Source of the DNA: Saprospiraceae bacterium
Lineage (GTDB): Bacteria; Bacteroidota; Bacteroidia; Chitinophagales; Saprospiraceae
Direction of reading: 5' to 3'
DNA length: 64,000 nt
NCBI GenBank assembly: GCA_016714895.1
Contig: JADKBV010000011.1
Span: 1,364,001 to 1,428,000, forward strand
The translations under genes were made by a program, and so were the position numbers. Shown in pieces: positions 56,709 to 64,000 of this stretch (position 1 is its first letter; the number at the start of each line of letters is the position of its first letter). Under the pieces are notes generated by a model. It was given only the letters and a program-made list of their open reading frames with translations, made no database searches and had not been told where the DNA came from.

Positions 56709-57384
56709 CAGTTGAAATTATATTTTTGTATTCAAGGATTAATTTTGTTTCAGTTGGATACAAAAGTATGTACCAAAGTAAACTTTTCGTTTCAGTTGGA
56801 CACTTAAGTACGTATCGAAGTTAACTTTTCGTTTCAGTTGGACACTTAAGTACGTCCCAAAGTAAACTTTTCGTTTCAGTTGGACACTTAAGTACGTACC
56901 GAAGTTAACTTTTCGTTTCAGTTGGACACTTAAGTACATGTTCCATGGTTCATTTCATTTCAGTTGGACACTTAAGTTCGTCTTCATTGCTTCATTTTAT
57001 TTCATTTGGAGACTTAAGTTCGTCTTCATTGCTTCATTTTATTTCATTTGGAGACTTAAGTTCGTCTTCATTGCTTCATTTTATTTCATTTGGACACTTA
57101 AGTTCGTCTTCATTGGTTCATTTTATTTCATTTGGAGACTTAAGTTTGTCTTCATTGGTTCATTTCATTTCATTTGGACACTTAAGTACGTGCTCTTTGA
57201 TTCATTTGATTTCAGTTGAAGACTTAAGTACGTGCTCTTTGATTCATTTGATTTCAGTTGGACACTTAAGTTCGACTTCATTGGTTCATTTCATTTCATT
57301 TGGACACTTAAGTACGTCTTCATTGGTTCATTTCATTTCAGTTCGATTGATAAGTACACATTTCATTTCAGTTGAAGAGATGAA
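56709..57384. repeat. 42-bp tandem repeat array, about 16 units
   Basis: The anchor word (CAGTTGGA or CATTTGGA) occurs at 56712, 56754, 56796 and every 42 bases to 57342, with a shortened 30-base step to 57372. The unit core is TTTCAGTTGGACACTTAAGT. In the left part units alternate between AAAGTAAAC and GAAGTTAAC variants, giving an 84-base higher-order pattern. The right part uses a CATTGGTTCATTTCA variant. Because 42 is a multiple of 3, open frames appear on both strands as a by-product. Confidence 0.9.
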
Positions 57385-57934
57385 CGTGTACCTGTAGATT
57401 CAAATCATGTTGCCGGTTATCAAAAAAGTCAAAAACATAGGCATTTAATTATACTCAAAGTTAAAATTTTCTTAAAGTCCTGCTTACCTATTGACGGGTA
57501 TTAATTTCCAACTTACCTTTGTATCGTAATCATTTTCAAAGATGGTCTACTTTATAAAACAACTATTTTAAATTGATTACAGAAAAAAAATTCAAAGGAA
57601 TTTTACTGAGATAATAGCTATTCGTTTCTTTATTACAAGTCTGTTTTTTTTTGTTGCCGGTCCTGACCGGAATGGTTTTCGGATGATTCATCAGTAAGCA
57701 CAACACAAATTCAAAAGATGCCGCCTTATCGGATCTGTTTATTGACCAGCCAACATGCTGTATTGCTACTGTTTTTATCTGAACTCCACCACAACAAAAT
57801 ATGGTTATTTACATACACGGTTTTGGGGATAGATTTATCCTCAGCCCTTAGAAACCTGTATCAAACTATCTCAGAAGACTCCATTGGATTTATGTGAAAA
57901 TTTATATTTTTTAACAATTTAAATTATTATTATC
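57385..57934. other. Intergenic region right of the tandem array
   Basis: AT-rich sequence. No gene, RNA or repeat was recognised. Confidence 0.4.
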
Positions 57935-58730
57935 ATGATTAAGTTATCTATTACAAAACTGAGAGAACTCTCCACCCTGGAATTGGTATCACTTGCCAAT
58001 GACCTGAACCGAATTTTTAGAACGTTTGGCTCCCTGCCACCTAAGATTGTTGAATGTCTGGAGGCGCTTTTTACCGCAAGTATCGAACTGAAAGAAGTTT
58101 CAGTCAATGGTAAAGGAAAAGCATCGACCGGTAAAGTTCAGTTTCTGGACGCTCAAAGAATCCGGGTATTTCGTTCTATCAAAACCCTGTTTAAGTCTCT
58201 AGAAAAAGTTCGGACACAACTCTTGCAGAACAAGCCACCATGCTTTCATCTCATTTTGGCCAACACAAAAACAAAATGGAAGGGGTTCTTACAAGGACAA
58301 AACCACCGCGATTAATAAGGTGTTGGAAGAATGGACTACCGATCCCAAAATGGTCGAAGCCTGCAAATCCGTCTTTTTGCGCAACGAATCTGAAGATTTG
58401 GCAAAGTGGAACAAAGAGTTTGAGGAGCATTATTTTGAAAATGCGCAAACCAACTCCAGGAAAATGAATGTGTCGGTCAAAAAAGAAAATGTAGTGATGG
58501 CTTTCAGCAAACTTCAGAAGATGACGGAATCTTTTTATAATGTTTCTGATGACACGACTATGTATGAACAAATCAATCAAAAATCAGAAAAATTGATAGA
58601 AAAGTACTTCGTTCCTGTCGCCATCCGAAAAGCAGCGAGAAAATCCAAACCTGAATTGGTTCCTGCTGCTTCAACCAATGCTGAAAACAAAGCCGCTACT
58701 ACTACTGCCGTAAAAGACTCGGAAGAATAA
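57935..58730 (+). pseudogene. Conserved helical protein (DUF6261-like, uncertain), two frameshifts
   Basis: The first frame encodes IKLSITKLRELSTLELVSLA and a helical domain. Adding an A in the run at 58203-58207 leads to DTTLAEQATMLSSHFGQHKN. Adding a G in the run at 58282-58285 leads to SYKDKTTAINKVLEEWTTDP. The last part ends with an Ala/Thr-rich tail (AATTTAVKDSEE). The repaired protein would be about 265 residues, all helical, with no signal peptide. Family assignment is tentative; function unknown. A terminator follows. Confidence 0.65.
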
Positions 58731-58766
58731 GAACATAGTAGTTTAGAAGATCTGCAGTTAACGATT

Positions 58767-58801
58767 GGGCTCCTGATGTAATGTCGGGGGCCTTTTTTTT
58801 T
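58767..58801 (+). terminator. Intrinsic terminator
   Basis: GGCTCC (58768-58773) pairs with GGGGCC (58787-58792) with one G-U pair, followed by T9. It lies 37 bases after the stop of the helical protein gene. Confidence 0.65.
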
Positions 58802-59205
58802 GACTATTTGAGTAGTTGATTATTTGATAAGTTGGGTCGATCTCCCTATCCTTACTTACTAAAAATATAAAAAGTATTCCGGAATGGTGGATGGTTTGCG
58901 TAAAATTTTTTGAAAAATCCGGGGGAGGGGTGAGTTCGCGGGTACCTGAATGATGGATTTTGAAGGTTATAAGAATTATGATTTATTTCGTCCATAAATC
59001 TGTGCCATCCTTTCAATCGTTTCATCCATGATTCTGACTAGAACACAGATTTTGTATAAGCATCCAGAGATGTAATTCTAAAGAGGTTAAGATAACTACT
59101 AACAAACTGGTGAAAACGGATAACATGGATGACAGAAAAGTTTAAACAAATCCTGATATTTTTAACCAAACAATAAATATATATGTATCTGATCTGATTA
59201 TTTAG

Positions 59206-59213
59206 TATATTTG
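59206..59213 (+). promoter_or_regulatory. Bacteroidota -7 promoter element (TATATTTG)
   Basis: TATATTTG lies 39 bases before ATG 59253 of the NTF2-like lipoprotein gene and fits TAnnTTTG. No clear -33 element. Confidence 0.35.
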
Positions 59214-59252
59214 TTGGTCAGTATTTTAATAAACCAAAATAAAACCAACACC

Positions 59253-59818
59253 ATGAACAAATATTTTTTATTAGTCTGTTTTTTTTGGGCAGCGTCTTGT
59301 ACCCAAAAACCGGAATCAACTGAGACACCAAACGCCGGGTCAGCTACTACATTTGATGACAAAACCGAACTGGACGCCATCATGAAGGTGATAGACAATG
59401 AAACAAAAATGTTTTTTGACGGAAATGTCGAAGGTTGGCGAGCCTCCTGGAGTCATCAGGATTATGTTTCTCAGGCTTGGAACAATGATGATGGAACAGC
59501 AGCTGTCGCTCATGGTTGGAAAGCGATCAACAAACAGGGTTCTGAGTGGATTCAAAAATATTACAAAACGGCGAAGTCGTCATTCATCCTGATTACAAAC
59601 GCAGCGAGGTAAATGTTCACTTTTTTTCAGACAAAGTAGCCATTCTCCATTGGAAACAATACAACGCAGATAAAGACAAAAAGTATTACCGTGTCAGCGA
59701 CGAATCTCGCGTCATGGAAAAAGAAAACGATGGATGGAAAATTGTCAATGTCACGGCTCTTTGGGATGTTGAAAACAAAATTTCCGCAGATAGTTTGCCC
59801 GGCACTTTGATAGTCTAA
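59253..59818 (+). pseudogene. NTF2/SnoaL-like (DUF4440-type) lipoprotein, one frameshift
   Basis: The leader ends at a lipobox (LVCFFWAASC). The domain starts ELDAIMKVIDNETKMFFDGN and includes WRASWSHQDYVSQAW, then continues in the other frame as GEVVIHPDYKRSEVNVHFF and DGWKIVNVTALWDV. One A added in the run at 59565-59568 rejoins the frames. The repaired protein is about 188 residues. NTF2-like folds bind or convert small ligands; nothing identifies the ligand. Confidence 0.72.
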
Positions 59819-60081
59819 TCATGCTAAATTTCTTATTCTAATCCTTAGAATTCCTTGTTTGAAATATTGATGTTAACGAATCCACGGATGTGGATTGGCT
59901 CTTTATTTAAATCTGTGCGATCCTTGCATCCGATTCATCCGTGATTCACACTAATATACAGGTTTCAAAGAGGATGACGAACTAATTGTGGGATTCATGT
60001 AGGCTTTGTTACAATTTTGTGGAAGTTGTTCAGAATTACGTAAAGTGTTGGTTACAAACTTACGCCGTGCAGATGTCAGGC
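59819..60081. other. Intergenic region with a diverged dispersed repeat
   Basis: At about 59905-59955 AATCTGTGCGATCC, CATCCG and TTCATCCGTGATTC match the right arm of the 112-bp palindromic units at 62-63 kb. Confidence 0.45.
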
Positions 60082-60633
60082 TCAATCTGTTTTGATATTC
60101 AGTCCCAATGATGTCTTTTTTGTTTCAGTGATGTGCCCCAAATGATGTTTACAATGCCAGGCATACAGACCAATATTTTCATTAATTCTGAAAGTTTTTC
60201 CGTGTTCAGGGTGAATAAATGTTCTCTCCAATTGACTCTCTGTCAGATGGGTGAGCAATATGGTCCATCTTTCGTGAATACCTTCCAACATGTTTAATGA
60301 GGGTTGAATGGGCAGATTTTTACTGTCCGGCAACTCAGCCCAAAGATCTTCATGATATGGTTTGATAATGGGCCGGTCTTCTGTTAATGTAAGTTTTAAA
60401 CGTATTAAGCTGTTCATATGGCTGTCGGCACAATGATGTATCACCTGTCTGATAGTCCAACCTCCGGGTCTGTATTGAGTGTCAAGTTGTTCGTCAGTCA
60501 AGTCTTTAACTTCCCTAAATAAATTTTCAGGAAAGGCAGAGATTTCACTAATCCAATTGTCTATCATGTTTTTAGTGATTGTGGTCGGCCTTTCAAACTT
60601 ACCAATTGGATATTTTAATTTTTCGATGTCCAT
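60082..60633 (-). CDS. DinB/YfiT-family metal-dependent protein
   Basis: This 183-residue protein has LKYPIGKFERP near the start, PGGWTIRQVIHHCADSH (metal His, about residues 56-72) and a C-terminal YAWHCKHHLGHITE. The pattern matches YfiT/BstA-like members of the DinB four-helix superfamily, putative metal-dependent hydrolases or thiol transferases. It is a single gene on the minus strand, cytoplasmic, and free of frameshifts, unlike its neighbours. Confidence 0.83.
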   Translation of the reverse strand: MDIEKLKYPIGKFERPTTITKNMIDNWISEISAFPENLFREVKDLTDEQLDTQYRPGGWTIRQVIHHCADSHMNSLIRLKLTLTEDRPIIKPYHEDLWAELPDSKNLPIQPSLNMLEGIHERWTILLTHLTESQLERTFIHPEHGKTFRINENIGLYAWHCKHHLGHITETKKTSLGLNIKTD

Positions 60634-60988
60634 TGTTTTTTTAATTATGTGAAGATTGTTTAGATTAACAACCTGTTTTTATATACCGCTATACCTTGTA
60701 TTATCAAAGACAAATATAATTTATAATCGAATAAGACAATAGTTTTAATCCAAAGATTATAAAAAAATGTTGGGAAAAAGAAGGCATGGGCAGTGCCTTA
60801 TCTTCCACAAACACTATTTCCCGGGTTGTAATAAACATTCAAACAAACAGAAAAAAAACTTTCTGTTTTACCTGATTTTTCTTACATTTGTGTGGTATAA
60901 TATCAGGTGGTGAAAGCGTACGCTACCTGAATACTATAGGACCGTTTATCAGTCAACCATATGTTTTAAATCTGTAAAATTTACACCC
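60634..60988. other. Intergenic region with promoter box and palindrome
   Basis: TACATTTG at 60883-60890 fits a -7 promoter box for the next gene. Just downstream, CAGGT (60904-60908) and ACCTG (60925-60929) flank the 10-base palindrome AGCGTACGCT. This could be an operator or 5' leader hairpin. Confidence 0.4.
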
Positions 60989-62090
60989 ATGAAAATCCTC
61001 TATTTCCTGATTGTTTTATTTCACGGACTCATCCATTTACTGGGTTTTGTCAAAGGTTTCGGGCTGAAAGAAATAAAGGAACTCACCCAACCGATTTCAA
61101 AACCAATGGGTCTGTTGTGGTTGTTTTCTTTTTTGTTGTTACTGCTTTACGGTTTATTACAATTTTCAAACAACAGATATCTATGGTTATTCGGATGTAT
61201 AGCTGCAGTGATGTCTCAGATATTGATTTTCGTGTATTGGAAAGATGCAAAATTCGGTACGATTCCTAATGTTTTGATCTTTTTGGTATCGATGGTCGGT
61301 TTGGGTTCGTTTTTATTAAAAAATGAGTTTAGTCATCGGGTAAAAGAAGATTTTTTTCATAATAATCAAAAAGATACAAATACGCTGACACAAAATGATA
61401 TTAAACATTTGCCTGCGATTGTTCAGAAATATCTCTACTACACAAAATCGGTTGGACAACCTAAAGTCAAAAATTTCCGTGCTGAATTTACCGGTGGCAT
61501 GCGGCTAAACCCGAAGATTCTTATATGGAACTGCGTTCTGTGCAATACAATTTTTATCAAAAACCATCGCGTTACTTTTTTATGGAAGCTAAAAAAATGG
61601 GGCTTCCTGCCACAGGTCTTCACCTCTATCAAAACGAAAAAGCAACCTTTGAAGTCCGAATGCTGAATTGGTTTAAAGTGGTGAATGCCAAAGGCGACAA
61701 AATGAATCAGGCTGAAACGGTCACCTTATTTAACGATATGTGTTTTATTGCCCCGCCAACCCTCATTGATCACAACATCACCTGGGAAACGATAGATGAA
61801 ACAACGGTCAAAGGTGTTTTTAAAAACGGAAGCCAACAAATCAGCGCTATTTTGTACTTTAAACAAAATGGAGAACTGATCAATTTTATCAGCAATGACC
61901 GGTATGATACCGATGGAAAACCTACCGCAATTATCCATGGGCAACCCCTGTCGAAGATTACAAAATGATCAACGGATATTATTTGCCCGGCAAAGCCAAA
62001 CTGATCTATCAGAAACCTGAAGGAGATTTTACTTACGGCGAACTGGTATACAAAAGTGTGTCCTACAATTTGACAGAACCTAAAGAATGA
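60989..62090 (+). pseudogene. Membrane protein with C-terminal DUF6544-like domain, two frameshifts
   Basis: The N-terminal third has about four membrane helices (ILYFLIVLFHGLIHLLGFVK; LLWLFSFLLLLLYGLL). It is followed by LPAIVQKYLYYTKSVGQPKV. A base added at 61507-61509 leads to PEDSYMELRSVQYNFYQKPS. A C added at 61921-61922 leads to YRNYPWATPVEDYKMINGYY and the end at 62090 (NLTEPKE). The repaired protein is about 367 residues and the C-terminal half resembles DUF6544 in my recollection. Function unknown. Confidence 0.68.
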
Positions 62091-62100
62091 GAATGGATTG

Positions 62101-62310
62101 TCAGAATCACTGATTTTGAGGATTACACGGATTACACGGATTTTGATTGCAACTAACCTAAATCGGTGCCATCCTTTCATCCGTTTAATCCGTGATTCAG
62201 ACTATTTTTTTGTCAGAATCACTGATTTTGAGGATTACACAGATTCCACGGATTTTGATTGACGACTAACCTTAAGCTGTACTATCCTTTTATCCGTGAT
62301 TCAGCTTATT
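62101..62310. repeat. Palindromic dispersed repeat, two tandem units
   Basis: Units begin TCAGAATCACTGATTTTGAG at 62101 and 62213 (112-base step). Each left arm (TCAGAATCAC...ACAGATT) is the imperfect reverse complement of the right arm (AATCTGTG...ATCC...GTGATTC), so each unit can fold into one long hairpin. The second unit is shortened at the right. Confidence 0.8.
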
Positions 62311-62328
62311 ACTAATTGGCAATATTTT

Positions 62329-62688
62329 TTAAAGGACCATTCTTTTAAATGTGAGAGACTTACTACCAAAATTGATAAGTAAGCCTACTTCCAATCTGTA
62401 GGATTTGAGATAATTTAATATCTGAGCCTTATGAACTTCTTCTATTTGTGATACAGCCTTTAACTCCACCAAAACTTTGTTTTCTATCACAAAATCCGCT
62501 CTTCGTGTGCCAATAGGTTCTGGCAAATCTTTATAAAAAAATATCCTGTTCAATTTCTCTAGCAAATTCCAATCCAATCTGCGTCATTTCCCAAGCTAAT
62601 GCTCTTTGGTAAATTACTTCTTGAAAACCATTACCTAAAAATTTATGGACCTCAAATGAAGCCCTAATATTTTTTCTGTAATATCCAT
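62329..62688 (-). pseudogene. GxxExxY / PDDEXK_3-type protein, two frameshifts
   Basis: Adding one A near 62670-62675 gives a start MDITEKNIRASFEVHKFLGN at ATG 62688. Removing one base from the A7 run at 62535-62541 joins EIEQDIF to YKDLPEPIGTRRADFVIENK. The core ADFVIENKVLVELKAVSQI carries the D...ExK pattern of PDDEXK_3. The repaired length of about 119 residues is normal for the family. Its role is unknown. It sits between two blocks of palindromic repeat units. Confidence 0.75.
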
Positions 62689-63744
62689 ATATTTTAATTC
62701 TGTAATCATATTCTTCAAAATATTTTAATCCGTTTTTCAAAATGTCAGGCAAAAATAATTATTCTGTGTATCAAATTACCTATTTGAATGATTTTTCATT
62801 TTAAAGTTAACCCCAGAATTACCTAAAATAAATTCCAAAAAAAGATATAGTATTTCAATAACTTGCCCTAACATTCAAATATAATGTAAATTTTCCACAC
62901 AGGAAATCCGGTATTATTTGCCTCTTCTTTTTTGGGAGTAGTAGTTCATTCAACTTAATCCGTATCGTTCATTTTCAGAATCACAGATTTTAAAGATTAC
63001 ACAGATTCCACAGATTTTGACTAACTAACCTTAAACTGTGCCATCCTTTCATCCGTTTAAACCGTAATTCTGATTATTTTTTGTCAGAATCACTGATTTT
63101 GAGGATTACACAGATTTCACGGATTTTGATTGACGACTAACCTTAATCTGTGCAATCCTTTCATCCGTTTAATCCGTGATTCTGATTATTTTTTTGTCAG
63201 AATCACTGATTTTGAAGATTTCACAGATTCCACGGATTTTGATTGGCGACTAACCTTAATCTGTGCCATCCTTTCATCCGTTTAATCCGTGATTCTGATT
63301 ATTTTTTGTCAGAATCACTGATTTTGAAGATTACACAGATTTCACGGATTTGAATTGACGACTAACCTTAATCTGTGCCATCCTTTCATCCGTTTAATCC
63401 GTGATTCTGATTATTTTTTGTCAGAATCACTGATTTTGAGGATTGGATTCCAGGCGTCTGAGATTCCACAATTGATTTTGATTGGCGGTCACAGACTTCC
63501 TTAAGTGAATAATGTAAAGTATATGGGAGAACCTTACGTATGGTATTACAGTTCCTATTTTTCAACAAAAAAAACCATTTTATTTGGTATCCTCCACAGA
63601 AAATTACATTTGTCATTTCATAAGGACTTCAACATGTAGTAAGTAAGTCCTGATTTCAGGTATTTTCCTCAAATTTATACAGACCTAAGATGTTTATACA
63701 CCACAACGTTTTACACACCACATCCCACCTTTTTTGCAAAAACT
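62689..63744. other. Repeat-dominated intergenic region
   Basis: Apart from the palindromic tandem units (62975-63450) nothing was recognised. About 63451-63744 contains no visible feature before the start of the right-edge gene. Confidence 0.4.
62975..63450. repeat. Palindromic dispersed repeat, four tandem units plus a stub
   Basis: TCAGAATCAC-type unit starts lie at 62975, 63084, 63197, 63309 and 63421 (steps 109, 113, 112, 112). The fifth is cut after about 25 bases. Right arms read AATCTGTGCCATCCTTTCAT and CCGTTTAATCCGTGATTCTG. This is the same family as 62101-62310 and diverged copies at 35.85, 59.0 and 59.9 kb. Confidence 0.85.
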
Positions 63745-64000
63745 TTGTTTTTATTGGCTTTTGTTTGGGTCAGCACCTGTCAGACGTGGGCTCAAATCAA
63801 TCAAACCCAACGATCGGGATTTACCTGGATATCCACTGAAAATGTCACCGACAAATCTTATGGTTCGGGATATACGATGTACAGTGCTGCTTATCCGGCT
63901 TTTAAAAACTATCCCGGCCCGGACAACTTCCAGACAGGATTGAGCAGTAGTTGGCTGTCAACACAGAGGACCGGCAATGAACCTTCTCAGTTTTACACCA
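63745..64000 (+). CDS. Secreted protein, N-terminal fragment (runs off the window)
   Basis: In one frame a signal peptide-like segment (FLLAFVWVSTCQTWAQ) is followed by INQTQRSGFTWISTENVTDK and SAAYPAFKNYPGPDNFQTGL, open to the edge. No ATG is in frame; the first candidate is TTG 63745. A one-base deletion in the A5 run just upstream (63738-63742) could hide a start reading TTG-CAA-AAA-ACT. Family unknown, probably an exported Bacteroidota protein. Confidence 0.5.
   Translation, partial: MFLLAFVWVSTCQTWAQINQTQRSGFTWISTENVTDKSYGSGYTMYSAAYPAFKNYPGPDNFQTGLSSSWLSTQRTGNEPSQFYT

Larger units (their letters stand above)
54755..56711. other. Gene-poor, repeat-rich region
   Basis: No convincing gene was found in these 1.96 kb. 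Short frames here have no codon signal, signal peptide or family match and cross the repeats. The region contains the composite hairpin repeat copies listed separately, and several words reading GCGGTTCC. Confidence 0.5.
58731..59252. other. Intergenic region with terminator and a diverged dispersed repeat
   Basis: The terminator is at 58767-58801. At about 58990-59050 there is a diverged copy of the ATCTGTGCCATCC-TTTCAATCG-ATGATTCTGA element found as arrays at 62.1-63.45 kb. TATATTTG at 59206-59213 fits a -7 promoter box for the next gene. Confidence 0.45.

Noticed and set aside
56739..57397. Open frames on both strands through the 42-bp array that predict 14-residue repeat proteins
   Set aside because: The period is a multiple of 3 and the unit lacks stops, so frames stay open automatically. 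There is no ribosome site, signal peptide or codon signal.
62975..63450. CRISPR array
   Set aside because: Units of about 112 bases are contiguous palindromes without unique spacers, and no cas gene is in the window.
63734..63943. 69-residue frame at the right edge
   Set aside because: The overlapping frame with a signal peptide and a normal secreted-protein composition is the better candidate.

Overview
The window comes from a member of the Bacteroidota, most likely a Saprospiraceae-like bacterium; the genus is not recognisable. The evidence is low GC, promoter boxes of the TAnnTTTG type, a secreted protein with a type 9 secretion C-terminal domain, a GldB-like gliding lipoprotein, periplasmic-propeller sensor kinases, a LytS/LytTR pair and a CarboxypepD_reg-type TonB-dependent receptor. 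Coding density is high up to about 42 kb and falls afterwards.

1-24 kb: cell-envelope and housekeeping genes. They include a propeller/Y_Y_Y/LytS kinase that runs off the left edge and is coupled to a YceI protein, a two-site cytochrome c lipoprotein, an outer-membrane barrel-TPR-SPOR protein overlapping a PBP4-type carboxypeptidase, a T9SS cargo protein, a VOC protein, a metal-binding HMA protein, an M19 dipeptidase, TatA, GldB, a DUF4837-like lipoprotein, a methyltransferase/GT9 pair, a second propeller kinase and a 1170-residue barrel-like surface protein. 24-26 kb: an RluA pseudouridine synthase, the small SRP RNA with its promoter and terminator, and a transaldolase-like gene.

26-34 kb: a potassium cluster. 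A KdpD/KdpE-like two-component system is followed by a TrkH/KtrB channel, a KtrA/TrkA RCK subunit, a small helical protein, a second KtrB and a BBP2-like porin. KdpFABC is absent from the window. 34-42 kb: a DsrE-like protein, a VOC/conserved-hypothetical pair, a LytTR regulator with its LytS kinase, a TonB-dependent receptor, a flavodoxin-fold quinone reductase and an alpha/beta hydrolase.

42-51 kb: an apparently acquired segment. A group II intron 3' tail lies at its left edge. It carries DUF3995 and FAD-monooxygenase genes, then a copper set all on the minus strand: an AraC regulator with a CxxC N-terminus, a CopA ATPase, a CopZ-like chaperone, an HMA-DUF3347 lipoprotein and a multicopper oxidase. 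GT-rich spacers flank the copper set. 51-64 kb: a TMTC-like TPR membrane protein and a C1q-like surface protein, then a gene-poor, repeat-dense zone. The repeats are a composite hairpin family, a 16-unit 42-bp tandem array, and 112-bp palindromic units on both sides of a GxxExxY gene. A secreted protein runs off the right edge.

From about 44.7 to 62.7 kb many genes contain single-base frameshifts in homopolymer runs. None was noticed in the first 44 kb. This points either to locally poor consensus sequence or to real gene decay.
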